DNA from: Aquicoccus porphyridii
GTDB taxonomy: Bacteria; Pseudomonadota; Alphaproteobacteria; Rhodobacterales; Rhodobacteraceae
Assembly (NCBI RefSeq): GCF_008369105.1
Contig: NZ_VINQ01000008.1
Coordinates: forward strand, 114,874 to 178,873
Direction of reading: 5' to 3'
Length of the DNA stretch: 64,000 nt
Within the stretch, counting starts at the first letter, position 1. Each line of letters begins with the position of its first letter. A program made the translations under genes and the position numbers. Below are positions 49,279 to 60,079 of the stretch, one piece after another. The notes under the pieces are model-generated. The model did no database searches. It was not told the DNA's origin and saw only the letters and a program-made list of their open reading frames with translations.

Positions 49279-50058
49279 ATGGATCTGGGAATCGCGGGCA
49301 AGAAGGCGGTGGTTTGCGCCTCGTCGAAAGGATTGGGCCGGGGCTGTGCCGAGGCGCTGGCCGGGGCGGGCGTGTCGCTGGTGCTCAATGCGCGCGGCGC
49401 GGAGGCGCTCGAGGCGACGGCGGAAGAGATCGCCGCGGCGCATGGCGTCGAGGTTGTGCCGGTGGCGGCCGACATTACCACCGAAGCGGGCCGCGCCAAG
49501 GTGCTGGAGGCCGCGGGCGCGGCGGATATCCTTGTCAACAATGCGGGCGGGCCGCCGCCGGGCATGTGGTATGACTGGGAGCGCGAGGATTTCATCAAGG
49601 CGCTGGATGCCAACATGCTGGCCCCGATCGCGATGATGAAGGCGCTGTTGCCGGGGATGATGGAACGCGGATGGGGCCGGGTGGTGAATATCACCTCGGT
49701 GTCGGTCAAGGCGCCGATCGGGGTGCTGGGCCTGTCGAATTCGGCGCGCGCGGGGCTTACCGGCTATGTCGCGGGCACGGCGCGGCAGGTGGCCGGGTCG
49801 GGCGTGACGATCAACAACCTGCTTCCGGGTATTCACGCGACCGACCGCGCCGTGGCGCTGGACGGGAATGCCGCGAAGGCGCAGGGGCTGACCCCCGAGG
49901 AGGTGCGCGCGGCGCGCTGTGACACGATTCCCGCCGGGCGCTATGGCACGGCCGACGAGTTCGGCGCGGCCTGTGCGTTCCTGTGTTCGCGGCATTCGGG
50001 CTTTATCGTGGGGCAGAATATCCTGCTCGATGGCGGGGCGGCGAACATCTCGATGTAA
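49279..50058 (+). CDS. SDR-family oxidoreductase with degenerate active site
   Basis: The 259-residue protein has a short-chain dehydrogenase fold: cofactor loop ASSKGLGRG near residues 14-22, NNAGGPPPG at 87-95, the active-site serine region NITSVSVKAP around 140, and C-terminal GQNILLDGGA. Where classical members have YxxxK, it reads GLSNSARAGLTG: Leu152 and Ala156 replace the catalytic Tyr and Lys. Such SNSARAGL-type SDRs form a known subgroup whose activity is uncertain. AAGGGAGC precedes the ATG. It is divergent from the Hint gene across 208 bases and followed by a MATE exporter. Confidence 0.85.
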   Translation: MDLGIAGKKAVVCASSKGLGRGCAEALAGAGVSLVLNARGAEALEATAEEIAAAHGVEVVPVAADITTEAGRAKVLEAAGAADILVNNAGGPPPGMWYDWEREDFIKALDANMLAPIAMMKALLPGMMERGWGRVVNITSVSVKAPIGVLGLSNSARAGLTGYVAGTARQVAGSGVTINNLLPGIHATDRAVALDGNAAKAQGLTPEEVRAARCDTIPAGRYGTADEFGAACAFLCSRHSGFIVGQNILLDGGAANISM

Positions 50059-50108
50059 GGGCACGACCGGGTCTTGCCGCGCCGCGGGGGGCGGCGTAAG
50101 GGGAGGCC

Positions 50109-51461
50109 ATGGGACATCCTGTCACATATCGCGAGCATGCCCGTTCGGTGCTGATTCTCGGCCTGCCACTGATTGGCGGCAACGTCGCGCAATACGCGGT
50201 GACGTTGACCGATACGCTCATGCTTGGCTGGTACGACGTCGGCGCGCTGGCCGGTAACGTGCTGGGCGGCATGGTGTTTTTCGTGCTGTTCATCTTTGGC
50301 GCGGGATTCGCGCTGGCGGTGATGCCGGCGGTGGCCTCGGCCGAGGCCGAGGGCAACACGGTGCAGGTGCGGCGGGTCACACGGATGGGGCTTTGGGCCT
50401 CGCTCGGATTCGGGCTGGCGGCGATGCCGATCTTCATCTTTGCCCGGCCCATCCTTGGCATGATGGGGCAGGAGGCGGATGTCGCCGAGCTGGCCGCGCA
50501 ATACCTCAACATCGCGGGCTGGGGCATCCTGCCGGCGCTGGCGGGGATGGTGCTCAAGAGCTATCTTTCGGCGCGCGAATATACCGGCATCGTGCTGTGG
50601 GGGACGGTGGTGGCGGCGCTGGCCAACGTGGTGGTGAATTACGCGCTGATCTTCGGCAATTGGGGCGCGCCGGAACTGGGCATTCGCGGCGCCGCGATTG
50701 CCTCGGTCGTGGTGCAGACGGTGCTTCTGGTGGCGCTGATGGGCTATATCCTGATCCGGGCGCCGGAACACACGCTGTTCCGCCGGTTCTGGCGCCCCGA
50801 CTGGGAGGCGCTGGGGCAGGTGGTGCGCGTGGGGTTGCCGATCGGGCTGACCCTGCTGGCCGAGGTGAGCCTCTTCGCGGCCAGTTCGGTGATGATGGGC
50901 TGGCTCGGCAAGGTGCCGCTGGCGGCGCACGGGATCGCGCTCAACATCTCGTCGCTGGTCTTCATGGTGCATCTCGGCTTGTCGAGTGCGGCCACGGTGC
51001 GGGTGGGCCGCGCGATCGGGCGGCGCGATTACGAAGGGCTCAGGCGCGGGGCGATTGTCGTGCTGGCCCTGTCGATGGTGGCGGCGCTGATATCGGTGGT
51101 GCTGTTCCTGACGGTGCCCGGCCCGATGGTCGGGCTGTTTCTCGACCCCAACGATCCGCAGCGCGAGGCGGTGCTGGCGATCGGGGTCATCCTGATGGCG
51201 GCGGCGGCGCTGTTCCAGCTGGTCGATGCGGCGCAGGTCATGGCGCTGGGCCTGTTGCGCGGGGCGCAGGACACCAAGGTGCCGATGCTGATCGCGGTGC
51301 TGGCCTATTGGGTCGTGGGCGTGCCGGCGAGCTATGGGCTGGGCTTCGTGCTGGATTTCGGCGGGGTCGGGATCTGGCTCGGCCTTGCGCTCGGTCTGGC
51401 GGTGGCGGCGGGCCTCCTGACGTGGCGCTTTTTCGCGGTCTCGATGGCGCGCGCGTTCTGA
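50109..51461 (+). CDS. MATE-family efflux transporter
   Basis: The 450-residue protein has 12 predicted membrane helices in two related halves. ILGLPLIGGNVAQYAVTLTD at the first helix and VGLPIGLTLLAEVSLFAASS at the seventh are the usual MATE half-starts. MATE proteins export cationic drugs or metabolites in exchange for Na+ or H+. It starts 50 bases after the SDR gene on the same strand. The transported compound is unknown. Confidence 0.92.
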   Translation: MGHPVTYREHARSVLILGLPLIGGNVAQYAVTLTDTLMLGWYDVGALAGNVLGGMVFFVLFIFGAGFALAVMPAVASAEAEGNTVQVRRVTRMGLWASLGFGLAAMPIFIFARPILGMMGQEADVAELAAQYLNIAGWGILPALAGMVLKSYLSAREYTGIVLWGTVVAALANVVVNYALIFGNWGAPELGIRGAAIASVVVQTVLLVALMGYILIRAPEHTLFRRFWRPDWEALGQVVRVGLPIGLTLLAEVSLFAASSVMMGWLGKVPLAAHGIALNISSLVFMVHLGLSSAATVRVGRAIGRRDYEGLRRGAIVVLALSMVAALISVVLFLTVPGPMVGLFLDPNDPQREAVLAIGVILMAAAALFQLVDAAQVMALGLLRGAQDTKVPMLIAVLAYWVVGVPASYGLGFVLDFGGVGIWLGLALGLAVAAGLLTWRFFAVSMARAF

Positions 51462-51480
51462 ACGCGCAGCCCGCCCTGCC

Positions 51481-51537
51481 TGCTCTTTCTTGGGAAAAAT
51501 ACTCACTTGCGCAACGCCGCCGACTGCACAGCGTTGC
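51481..51537 (-). terminator. hairpin plus GAGTATTTTT repeat downstream of the 51553 gene
   Basis: Read on the minus strand, GCAACGC/GCGTTGC (51511-51537) is followed by GAGTATTTTTCCCAAGAAAG, ending at 51481. Orientation fits termination of the minus-strand gene ending at 51553. It also closes the plus-strand MATE gene. Confidence 0.6.
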
Positions 51538-51552
51538 ATTTGCGCGCGCGGC

Positions 51553-51954
51553 TCAGTCCTTCATCAGCCGGTCGGCCTTCTTGCGCACCAGCACCGTGCG
51601 CAGGTCGTGCATCGCCAGCAGGAGCGCATCCGTCACCTCTTCGAGCTGGGCATCGCTGGCGCGGGACTGGGCCCAGTGGGTGGTGAGGTTGAGGTGATCC
51701 ACCGCGCGGTGGATGTCGTCGATGTCGCGCGCGGCGAGGGTGTCTATCCGCGCCTGCATCCAGTCGCGGATCACCTCAAGGTCGCGTTCCGAGAGGTCGC
51801 GGTTGCCATGCGGCTTGATCTCGCCGTTGCGGGTGTTGACGACGGCGATCTGGTCCATCTCGATCCGGCGCTGGCGGTTCTCGGTGTCCACGCGGAACAC
51901 GAAGGCGCCGTTTTCACGCACCCGGAAGTAATAATCTGGAAGCTCGCCGCTCAT
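51553..51954 (-). CDS. conserved hypothetical protein
   Basis: This 133-residue, charged and helical protein contains LPDYYFRVRENGAFVFRVDT at the start, a possible beta-hairpin, then NGEIKPHGNRDLSERDLEVI and a long helical half (WMQARIDTLAARDIDDIHRA). No signal peptide, membrane helix or known motif. It lies 17 bases upstream of the aspartate aminotransferase stop on the same strand, so it may be read with that gene. I believe homologues are restricted to Rhodobacterales, but cannot check. Confidence 0.65.
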   Translation of the reverse strand: MSGELPDYYFRVRENGAFVFRVDTENRQRRIEMDQIAVVNTRNGEIKPHGNRDLSERDLEVIRDWMQARIDTLAARDIDDIHRAVDHLNLTTHWAQSRASDAQLEEVTDALLLAMHDLRTVLVRKKADRLMKD

Positions 51955-51971
51955 ATTTCGGTCCTAGATCT

Positions 51972-53919
<1,948 letters not shown>

Positions 53920-54045
53920 GCGGCATTTTGGTAAAAATGTCTGTATCAAGCGGCGCGCGGCCTGCCGTGATGTGGTCCTGATTTAACGGATTTTTCGGCT
54001 TTTTATCTCAATCTCCCTCTCCAGGCGGTTTGGATGGAGACGAGA

Positions 54046-54543
54046 ATGAGTATTCACATGCCGATGACCAAGGGGGCCGGGGCCGGTTTCATGAGTGGCT
54101 ATCTCGACGCGCTTGCGCTGGTCGAGCGATTGCACCGGTTGCTGCTTGATGTGATCAAGGACGAGTTCGAACGGGTCGGCGTTCTGGACATCAACGCGGT
54201 TCAGGGGCTCTTGCTGTTCAACATCGGCGACAACGAGGTGACGGCGGGCGAACTCAAGACCCGGGGCTATTACCAAGGCTCGAACGTGTCCTACAACCTC
54301 AAGAAACTGGTCGAGATGGGATATATGCACCATCAGCGCTGCGAGGTTGACCGTCGCTCGGTGCGGGTGCGGCTGACCCAGAAGGGGCGTGACATCCGCG
54401 ACATGGCGAGCGAGCTTTTCGCGCGCCATGCCGAGGGGTTGACGGCCAAGGGTGTGGTCGACGCGCAGGGGATCGAGGATATCACCCGCGCGCTCAAACG
54501 CATCGAGCGTTACTGGACCGACCAGATCCGCTATATCTATTGA
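54046..54543 (+). CDS. ldtR: MarR-family regulator LdtR
   Basis: LdtR was described in Liberibacter and rhizobia as a MarR-type regulator of an L,D-transpeptidase and stress tolerance. The 165-residue protein has the winged-helix signature DINAVQGLLLFNIGDNEVTA, GYYQGSNVSYNLKKLVEMGY (recognition helix), and DRRSVRVRLTQKG (wing), very close to that family. The start at 54046 has GGAGACGAGA upstream; ATG 54034 is an alternative. It is a single gene; an AT-rich leader with CTTTTTATC precedes it. Targets are not in the window. Confidence 0.88.
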   Translation: MSIHMPMTKGAGAGFMSGYLDALALVERLHRLLLDVIKDEFERVGVLDINAVQGLLLFNIGDNEVTAGELKTRGYYQGSNVSYNLKKLVEMGYMHHQRCEVDRRSVRVRLTQKGRDIRDMASELFARHAEGLTAKGVVDAQGIEDITRALKRIERYWTDQIRYIY

Positions 54544-54546
54544 GCC

Positions 54547-54567
54547 GGGCGGCCCGGTTGGCCGCCC
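54547..54567. terminator. terminator hairpin between ldtR and gloA
   Basis: GGGCGGCC/GGCCGCCC with loop CGGTT, followed by CTGTCTT. Perfect 8-bp GC stem between converging genes. Confidence 0.65.
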
Positions 54568-54585
54568 CTGTCTTCGTGGCGCGCG

Positions 54586-55014
54586 TTACCAGTGGCCGGT
54601 ATTTTCCATGCTGAGCCACGGTTCGGCCGGGGGCAGGGGATCGCCCTGTTGCAAAAGCTCGATCGAGATGTTGTCGGGGCTGCGCACGAAGGCCATGCGC
54701 CCGTCGCGCGGCGGGCGGTTGATCACCACGCCGTTGTCCATCAGGTGCTGGCACATGTCGTAGATATTGCCGACCTCGTAGGCGAGATGCCCGAAATGGC
54801 GGCTGTCGGAGGGCAGTCCGGTGTCGCCGTCCCAGTTATAGGTCAGTTCGACCGGGCATTCGGGTTGGCCCGGGGGGGCCATGAAGATCAGCGAGAAGCG
54901 ACCCTCTTCGCTGTCGTAATGGCGGGTCTTTTCAAGGCCCAGAAGCTCGTAAAAGCCGATGGCGGCGTCGAGATCCTTTACCCGGACCATGGTGTGGAGA
55001 TATTTCACGTGCAT
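54586..55014 (-). CDS. gloA: lactoylglutathione lyase (glyoxalase I)
   Basis: GloA isomerises the hemithioacetal of methylglyoxal and glutathione to S-lactoylglutathione. The 142-residue VOC-fold protein begins MHVKYLHTMVRVKDLDAAIG with metal ligand His7, has VELTYNWDG, RHFGHLAYEVGNIY (second His), and SPDNISIELLQ (C-terminal glutamate ligand), matching the Ni2+-type bacterial enzyme. The start is 55014; the frame is open far upstream across the next gene. It follows the Slam-like gene on the same strand after 71 bases. Confidence 0.94.
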   Translation of the reverse strand: MHVKYLHTMVRVKDLDAAIGFYELLGLEKTRHYDSEEGRFSLIFMAPPGQPECPVELTYNWDGDTGLPSDSRHFGHLAYEVGNIYDMCQHLMDNGVVINRPPRDGRMAFVRSPDNISIELLQQGDPLPPAEPWLSMENTGHW

Positions 55015-55085
55015 GTCGTTCCCCTTTGATGCGTCGCGCGTCAGGATAACGCCCGCATCGGCAGTGTCGAGGGGGTGCGCGCGGA

Positions 55086-56441
55086 TCAGAAGGCCGAGCG
55101 CAGCCCGAGGGCGAGGCCCAGGTTCTCGACATCGAAGAGGCCCACGTTCGAGTCGGTGCGGCTCGTGCTGAGGGTGAGGGTGGGGGTGAAGCCGAGATAG
55201 TCCATCCTGTCGAACGCCATGGTCATGTCGGCCGACGCCTCGCGGTCGCGGCGCGCACCGGCGCGATAGGGCGTCGCGGGATAGTCGCGGGCGCGCAGCC
55301 CGAGGCCGAAGCTCGTCTTGACGCCGAGGATGGGTTGCGGGGGGGCATAGCTCAGCCGCGTTGCGACCTCGGTGAAATCGGCCGAGGCGTGCGACGCGCG
55401 GCTGTCGGTCAGTTGCAGGCTGAGCCCCACCTGCCCGCGGTTCGACAGCACCCGCGCATAGCTGGCCTGTGCGCGCACGAGATCGGCATGCGGGGCGGCG
55501 GGACCGCGCGTGCGCTCGCCCGTCAGCTTGACATTGAGCCGCGACACCCGCGAGAGCGGCATTGTGTGGCCGACCGAGAGGCGCGCGAAATCGGAATAGG
55601 GGCTGCCGCCATACCATGTCTTGCCAAGCGCGGCCGACAGCGTGGTTTCGCGCCGCGTGTCGAGCTGCATGAAGCGTTGCGTGACACCCGCCGAAATCGC
55701 GGCAAAGGCGAAATCGCTGCCCCGGGCGGTGGGGGCGATGCGCCGTGCCTCGGACGACAGGCGATAGTCGCGGCGCAGCGCGTTGAACGTGAGATCGGTG
55801 GCGCGGCTCGGTGTTTCGGCCACCCGGTAGCGCAGTGCCGCGCCCCCCATGACTTCGAGACCCGAAAGCGCGCGCGCCGCGCCGGTCAGGTTGACATCGG
55901 GCAGGCCGAAAATGTCGATGGTGGAATTGGCGCTGCCATTGTTGACGTTGGATTTGGGCGTGATGCCGAAGCGAAGCTGCACCGAGAGCGGGTTGCGTTG
56001 CCGCACATAGCGGAAATCGCGCACCGCCGCCTGCCGGAGGCGTTCATTGGGGGCGTGATGCGCGGCGCGGCGCAGCCAGAACTGCGCCCGGGTGCGTTGA
56101 TCGGATGAGGCCAGCGCCTGTGCCATGGCAAGGGCGGCGGCATGGCGTTCACGGGGCGCGCGCGCGACGGACCATGCGCGGCGGGCGTGGGTTTGCGCCT
56201 CGCGGGCTTGGCCGGCATCGCGATGGGCGCGGGCGGCGAGCAGCAACGCCTCGATATCGTGGGGGTCGCGGGCGAGGAGCGCGTCGGTCAGTGCCCGGGC
56301 GCGGGCGGTGTCGCCTGCCTCGATCGCGACGATGGTGGCAAGGCGCATGTCCCCGGGGCTGAGTGCCGCGCGCTCATCCGCCCATGCCGTGGGAGACCAG
56401 GTCAGGCCAAGCACCAGAGCCAGCCGCAGGATGTGCCGCAT
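55086..56441 (-). CDS. Slam-like outer-membrane protein (surface lipoprotein assembly modifier family)
   Basis: The 451-residue protein has a signal peptide (cleavage near TAWA, residue 21) and an alpha-helical N-terminal domain of TPR-like repeats (about 30-150: RARALTDALLARDPHDIEALL, REAQTHARRAWSVARAP). An approximately 290-residue C-terminal beta-barrel with alternating polar/aromatic strands follows, ending in phenylalanine. The strand QLRFGITPKSNVNNGSAN is characteristic of Slam/DUF560 proteins, which place lipoproteins on the cell surface in Neisseria and relatives. It lies 20 bases downstream of a lipoprotein gene, the typical client arrangement. Barrel strand count cannot be verified here. 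Confidence 0.82.
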   Translation of the reverse strand: MRHILRLALVLGLTWSPTAWADERAALSPGDMRLATIVAIEAGDTARARALTDALLARDPHDIEALLLAARAHRDAGQAREAQTHARRAWSVARAPRERHAAALAMAQALASSDQRTRAQFWLRRAAHHAPNERLRQAAVRDFRYVRQRNPLSVQLRFGITPKSNVNNGSANSTIDIFGLPDVNLTGAARALSGLEVMGGAALRYRVAETPSRATDLTFNALRRDYRLSSEARRIAPTARGSDFAFAAISAGVTQRFMQLDTRRETTLSAALGKTWYGGSPYSDFARLSVGHTMPLSRVSRLNVKLTGERTRGPAAPHADLVRAQASYARVLSNRGQVGLSLQLTDSRASHASADFTEVATRLSYAPPQPILGVKTSFGLGLRARDYPATPYRAGARRDREASADMTMAFDRMDYLGFTPTLTLSTSRTDSNVGLFDVENLGLALGLRSAF

Positions 56442-56461
56442 GGGTCAGCCCCCCGGGAGCG

Positions 56462-57580
56462 TCAGCGGGTGGCGATGAAGCCACCGGTTTCGCGCACGGT
56501 GACGTTGTCGAAGCGCGGGTCATCGCCTTCGATCACGACCATGCCGACGATCTCGCCGTTCATGGTGGTGTGATCGCCGGACAGGAGCAGGTAGTAATTG
56601 CCGGTGTCAAGCTCGTTGCCCTCGGGATCGACGGTAAATGCCCCGGCCGTGGCTTCGCCATTCGCGTCCATGGCGCCCGGCCCGATGCGGAAGGTGATGG
56701 TCGGCATGGCGGTGGCCGGTGCCGTACCGGCGGGCAGGTCATCATTGAGGGCGGCGATATAATCGCTGGAGACATCCGCACCGGAAAGGTCGAGAATCTC
56801 GCGGTCGAAGATGTAGCCGCGGATTGCGTGTTCGCAGTTCGTGCCGGTGCAGTTGCCTTCGAAGGCGCCGATGTCGATATCAATTTCCGCCCGCGCCCGA
56901 ACCAGTTCGAGCCCGCCACGCCCCTGGAAATCGCGCAGGCCCGCGTAATCGCCGGAATAGGTGGCCTGGCCTTCCGTGGGGAGCACGACATCGTCCGCTG
57001 TCGGATTGTCGGGGTCTTCGTTGCGCTGGTAGATGAACCCGCCGAAGCCGTAATTGGTATAGTTTCCGGTGCGCACGACGGCGAATTCGGTTTGGCCCGA
57101 GGGGCTGACGCCATAGACGGCACGATGGGTGAATTCCGCGATCGGTGTCCCGGCCACGTCGTCGGGATGGGTGGCCGGTGCCTCGTAAAGTGCGTGGCTG
57201 CGCAGGTTGCCGGGGGTGGCGCGGCTGTATGCGACGCCGTCGGGCTGGCTTCCGTCGAAGGCGAGGCCATCGACAAAGAAGGTGTCGGTGTCGCCGTCAT
57301 AGGCGATGGAATTGGCGAAGCCGTTGCCATAATTGGAGTCGTTCGAAGCCGTGACCCGCGCCTCGCTGCGGAAGATGCTGCTGTCGGGCGTCGGGTTGGT
57401 CGTGCCCGGGGGCAGGGAGCCATCCGAGGCGATCGGGCCGCCGGAGTCGCCGTCCGTATCCCCACCGGTTCCGCCACCGCCGTCGCCGTCACCCGTGTCG
57501 TCATCCATGAAGGGGTTCGTGCTGCTGCTGCATGCCACGAGCAAGCACAGCGCCGAAACCGAAAGAAACTGTTTCACCAT
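56462..57580 (-). CDS. surface-type lipoprotein with TbpB-like beta-barrel, putative Slam client
   Basis: The 372-residue protein has lipobox LVAC (Cys17), then SSS and a Gly/Asp-rich low-complexity tether (about 20-48). The rest is beta-rich and ends with TVDPEGNELDTGNYYLLLSG and an all-beta tail, like the handle-barrel domains of transferrin-binding-protein-B-type solute binders; ATYSGDYAGLRDFQGRGGLE matches their central strand block. Two cysteines (NCTGTNC) could form a tight disulfide. The gene is immediately upstream of the Slam-like gene, implying export to the surface. The ligand is unknown; the domain call rests on pattern, not alignment. Confidence 0.75.
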   Translation of the reverse strand: MVKQFLSVSALCLLVACSSSTNPFMDDDTGDGDGGGGTGGDTDGDSGGPIASDGSLPPGTTNPTPDSSIFRSEARVTASNDSNYGNGFANSIAYDGDTDTFFVDGLAFDGSQPDGVAYSRATPGNLRSHALYEAPATHPDDVAGTPIAEFTHRAVYGVSPSGQTEFAVVRTGNYTNYGFGGFIYQRNEDPDNPTADDVVLPTEGQATYSGDYAGLRDFQGRGGLELVRARAEIDIDIGAFEGNCTGTNCEHAIRGYIFDREILDLSGADVSSDYIAALNDDLPAGTAPATAMPTITFRIGPGAMDANGEATAGAFTVDPEGNELDTGNYYLLLSGDHTTMNGEIVGMVVIEGDDPRFDNVTVRETGGFIATR

Positions 57581-57836
57581 CCCGATAGCCGCCTTTTTGT
57601 CATCTGCCTCGATTGTATTCTTTTATTCCTGATCGCCCCGACCGGGAAATTCCGGGGAGGGGCGCCGGTTTTTCGAAACTGTCGCGTTGGAAACCCGAAA
57701 AGTCAATCAAGGCAGGTTCGCGGGGCACGGTTTTCCGCTTTGCGTTGCAATCCCGCCCCGGCTCTCTTGTGGTTCCGCTGTTGGGCATCTCAATATATAG
57801 AGGAGGTGAGCGATTCTGACTCGAAGGACCAAGCGG

Positions 57837-58745
57837 ATGACCATGACGCCCGAACAGCAGGCCGAGATCGACGAACAGCGCGCCGCGCCGCGCGAGACGC
57901 TGCGCACGGTGAGCGAGGGGATGGAAAAGCACCTTTATTCCGCGATCCCGGTTCTGGATCACGGGTTCGTGCGGGTGATCGACTATATGGGCGACGACGC
58001 GGCGATCTGCCAGGCGGCGCGGGTCAGCTATGGCAAGGGCACCAAGAGCGTGCAGAATGACGAGGGGCTCATTCGCTATCTCATGCGGCACTGGCATTCG
58101 ACGCCGTTCGAGATGTGCGAGGTCAAGCTGCATGTGAAGCTGCCGGTGTTCGTGGCACGGCAGTGGATTCGGCATCGCACAGCGAATGTGAACGAGTATT
58201 CGGCGCGCTATTCGATCCTCGACCGCGAGTTCTATATCCCCGCGCGCGAGGCGCTGGCGGCGCAATCCTCGGTCAACAACCAGGGCCGGGGCGAGGGGCT
58301 TACGGACGAGGAGGCGGCGCGGGTTCTCGATATCCTCAAGGGCGATGCGGCGCGGTGTTACGATCATTACGAAGAGATGATTTCCGGCGACGGGCAGGCC
58401 GGGCTGGCGCGCGAGCTGGCGCGGATGAACCTGCCCGCGAATATCTATACCCAGTGGTATTGGAAGGTGGATTTGCACAACCTCATGCATTTCCTGCGGC
58501 TGCGCGCCGATGCCCATGCGCAATACGAGATCCGGGTTTATGCCGACGCGATCTGCCAGGTGGTGGCCGATTGGGTGCCGTTCGCCTGGAAAGCGTTCGA
58601 GGATTACCGCATGGGCGCGGTGACCTTCTCGGCGCAGATGGTCGCGTGCCTGCGCCGGATGCTGGCGGGTGAAGAGGTCACGGCGGAGAATTCGGGCATG
58701 AGCGCGCGGGAGTGGCGCGAGTTCGAGGCGGCGCTCCGGGGGTGA
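57837..58745 (+). CDS. thyX: FAD-dependent thymidylate synthase
   Basis: ThyX makes dTMP from dUMP using FAD and methylenetetrahydrofolate, the alternative to ThyA. The 302-residue protein contains the ThyX signature [15 protein letters not shown] (about residues 110-124), the active-site arginine helix and [16 protein letters not shown] lies upstream of ATG 57837; ATG 57843 is an alternative. It is divergent from the surface-lipoprotein gene across a 256-base region (57581-57836) with no gene, where both promoters must lie. Confidence 0.96.
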   Translation: MTMTPEQQAEIDEQRAAPRETLRTVSEGMEKHLYSAIPVLDHGFVRVIDYMGDDAAICQAARVSYGKGTKSVQNDEGLIRYLMRHWHSTPFEMCEVKLHVKLPVFVARQWIRHRTANVNEYSARYSILDREFYIPAREALAAQSSVNNQGRGEGLTDEEAARVLDILKGDAARCYDHYEEMISGDGQAGLARELARMNLPANIYTQWYWKVDLHNLMHFLRLRADAHAQYEIRVYADAICQVVADWVPFAWKAFEDYRMGAVTFSAQMVACLRRMLAGEEVTAENSGMSAREWREFEAALRG

Positions 58746-58874
58746 GGGGCTGCGCACCTCTCCGGCCCAGTCCGATCCCCAAACCCCACATGAGGCCCAA
58801 AAGATTTGACCCGCGCGGGAAATCGACCTAGCTTTTTCGCAGTCGATTTCATCACGTCAGCGGGGGGTTGTTTC

Positions 58875-59186
58875 ATGAAAGCGAATTTCATTATCGGGGC
58901 GGTTCTGGCCATATGGGCGGTGCCGGCTATGGCGTCGGATGCCTACAAGGGGCCGCCGGTGAAAGGGCCGATGCCGATCTTTGCCTACAAGACGTCCGAG
59001 AACCATTGCCCGGCGGGGCTTCGACCGGTTGTCATCGGCGGCGTGATCTGCTGTGGCACGCCGAACCACGCCATGAGCTATCAGCAGGCCATGGCGCATC
59101 CGGCGCAGGGGGCCGCGACACGCCTTGCGCGCCGGGTGGCCGATCCCTATTGCGCCGAGGGCATGAAAGGCTGTGTCAGCCGCTGA
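58875..59186 (+). CDS. small secreted Cys-rich hypothetical protein
   Basis: The 103-residue product begins with a signal peptide (KANFIIGAVLAIWAVPAMA, cleavage before SDA). The mature part has Cys residues in NHCPAGLRP, GVICCGTPN, DPYCAEG and MKGCVSR, so a disulfide-rich fold of about 80 residues is likely. The start at 58875 follows GGGGGG within eight bases. The neighbours thyX and an HPF-like protein give no functional clue. I recognise no family. Confidence 0.65.
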   Translation: MKANFIIGAVLAIWAVPAMASDAYKGPPVKGPMPIFAYKTSENHCPAGLRPVVIGGVICCGTPNHAMSYQQAMAHPAQGAATRLARRVADPYCAEGMKGCVSR

Positions 59187-59330
59187 TCCGGTGAAACCGG
59201 CACGGATGGGTAGCGGGGCCCCGTGGCCGGGGCCGCGCTGCGGTTCGACGAGATATCGGTCCGGCCCCTTGAGCCCGGGGGTGGGGGCGATTACCTGATG
59301 TTGTGGGACTGGTCACAGGAAGGGCAGAAC

Positions 59331-59645
59331 ATGCATATTCAGGTCAACACCGACAATCATATCCATGGCGATGATCGCCTGGCAGAGGTGGTCGAAGAGG
59401 TTGTGGCCGGCGCGCTCAACCCGGTGGCGAAGCGGATTACGCGGGTCGAGGTGCATATCAAGGATGTGAACGGGCCCAAAGGTGGCGAGGATATTCACGC
59501 CATTGTCGAGGCCCGGCCCGAGGGGATGCGGCCCTATGCGGCGCAAGAGCAAGGCACCGATATTCGCGCCACGGTCAAGACCGCGGCGGAGACGCTGCGC
59601 CGCAGGCTCGAAAGCGAGTTCGGAAAACGCGACGAGCGGCGCTGA
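59331..59645 (+). CDS. HPF/RaiA-family ribosome-associated protein
   Basis: The 104-residue protein is a stand-alone S30AE-like domain: MHIQVNTDNHIHGDDRLAEV and RVEVHIKDVNGPKGGEDIHA match the two strand-helix units of hibernation-promoting factors. It lacks the long-HPF C-terminal domain. These proteins bind the ribosomal A/P sites during slow growth. The start at 59331 has AGGAAGGG eight bases upstream; open frame further up is not domain-like. It converges on the cold-shock gene. Confidence 0.8.
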   Translation: MHIQVNTDNHIHGDDRLAEVVEEVVAGALNPVAKRITRVEVHIKDVNGPKGGEDIHAIVEARPEGMRPYAAQEQGTDIRATVKTAAETLRRRLESEFGKRDERR

Positions 59646-59654
59646 GGCGCGGGG

Positions 59655-59861
59655 TCAGGCGGGTTTGATATCCCCGGCCATCTGCCGACCGTCGCGACCC
59701 TCGACCAGTTCGAAGGTCACTTTCTGATTGTCGGCAAGGCCGGTCAGCCCCGAGCGTTCGACCGCCGAGATATGCACGAACACATCCTTGCCGCCGCCTT
59801 CGGGCTCGATAAAGCCGTAACCTTTGGTGGTGTTGAACCATTTCACGGTGCCATTCGGCAT
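59655..59861 (-). CDS. cspA: cold-shock protein, CspA family
   Basis: The 68-residue single-domain RNA chaperone has RNP1 KGYGFIEP (about residues 13-20) and RNP2 VFVHIS (26-31), and begins MPNGTVKWF, typical for alphaproteobacterial Csp. GGAGAAGCGGC precedes the ATG. A 218-base leader/promoter region (59862-60079) lies upstream and is shared with the divergent ArsC-like gene; long Csp leaders often fold in response to cold, but no clear fold is evident here. Confidence 0.93.
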   Translation of the reverse strand: MPNGTVKWFNTTKGYGFIEPEGGGKDVFVHISAVERSGLTGLADNQKVTFELVEGRDGRQMAGDIKPA

Positions 59862-60079
59862 GCCGCTTCTCCTTTCGCGTCGTCCTTGGCCGGGCACGGG
59901 GCCGGGCCGGTCTTGTCGGGGGCATGGCCTGTGATCCGGCCGGATCGGGCCGGTTCAGGCCCGAGACCAGGCTTCCCCTGAGCGAATGATTGCACCGCTT
60001 TTGTAAAAAGCAAGAAAAACGGGGATGAACCGGGATGAAAATCGCGTTAGGTGATCGGGTGATGAATTCGGGGGCAGTG

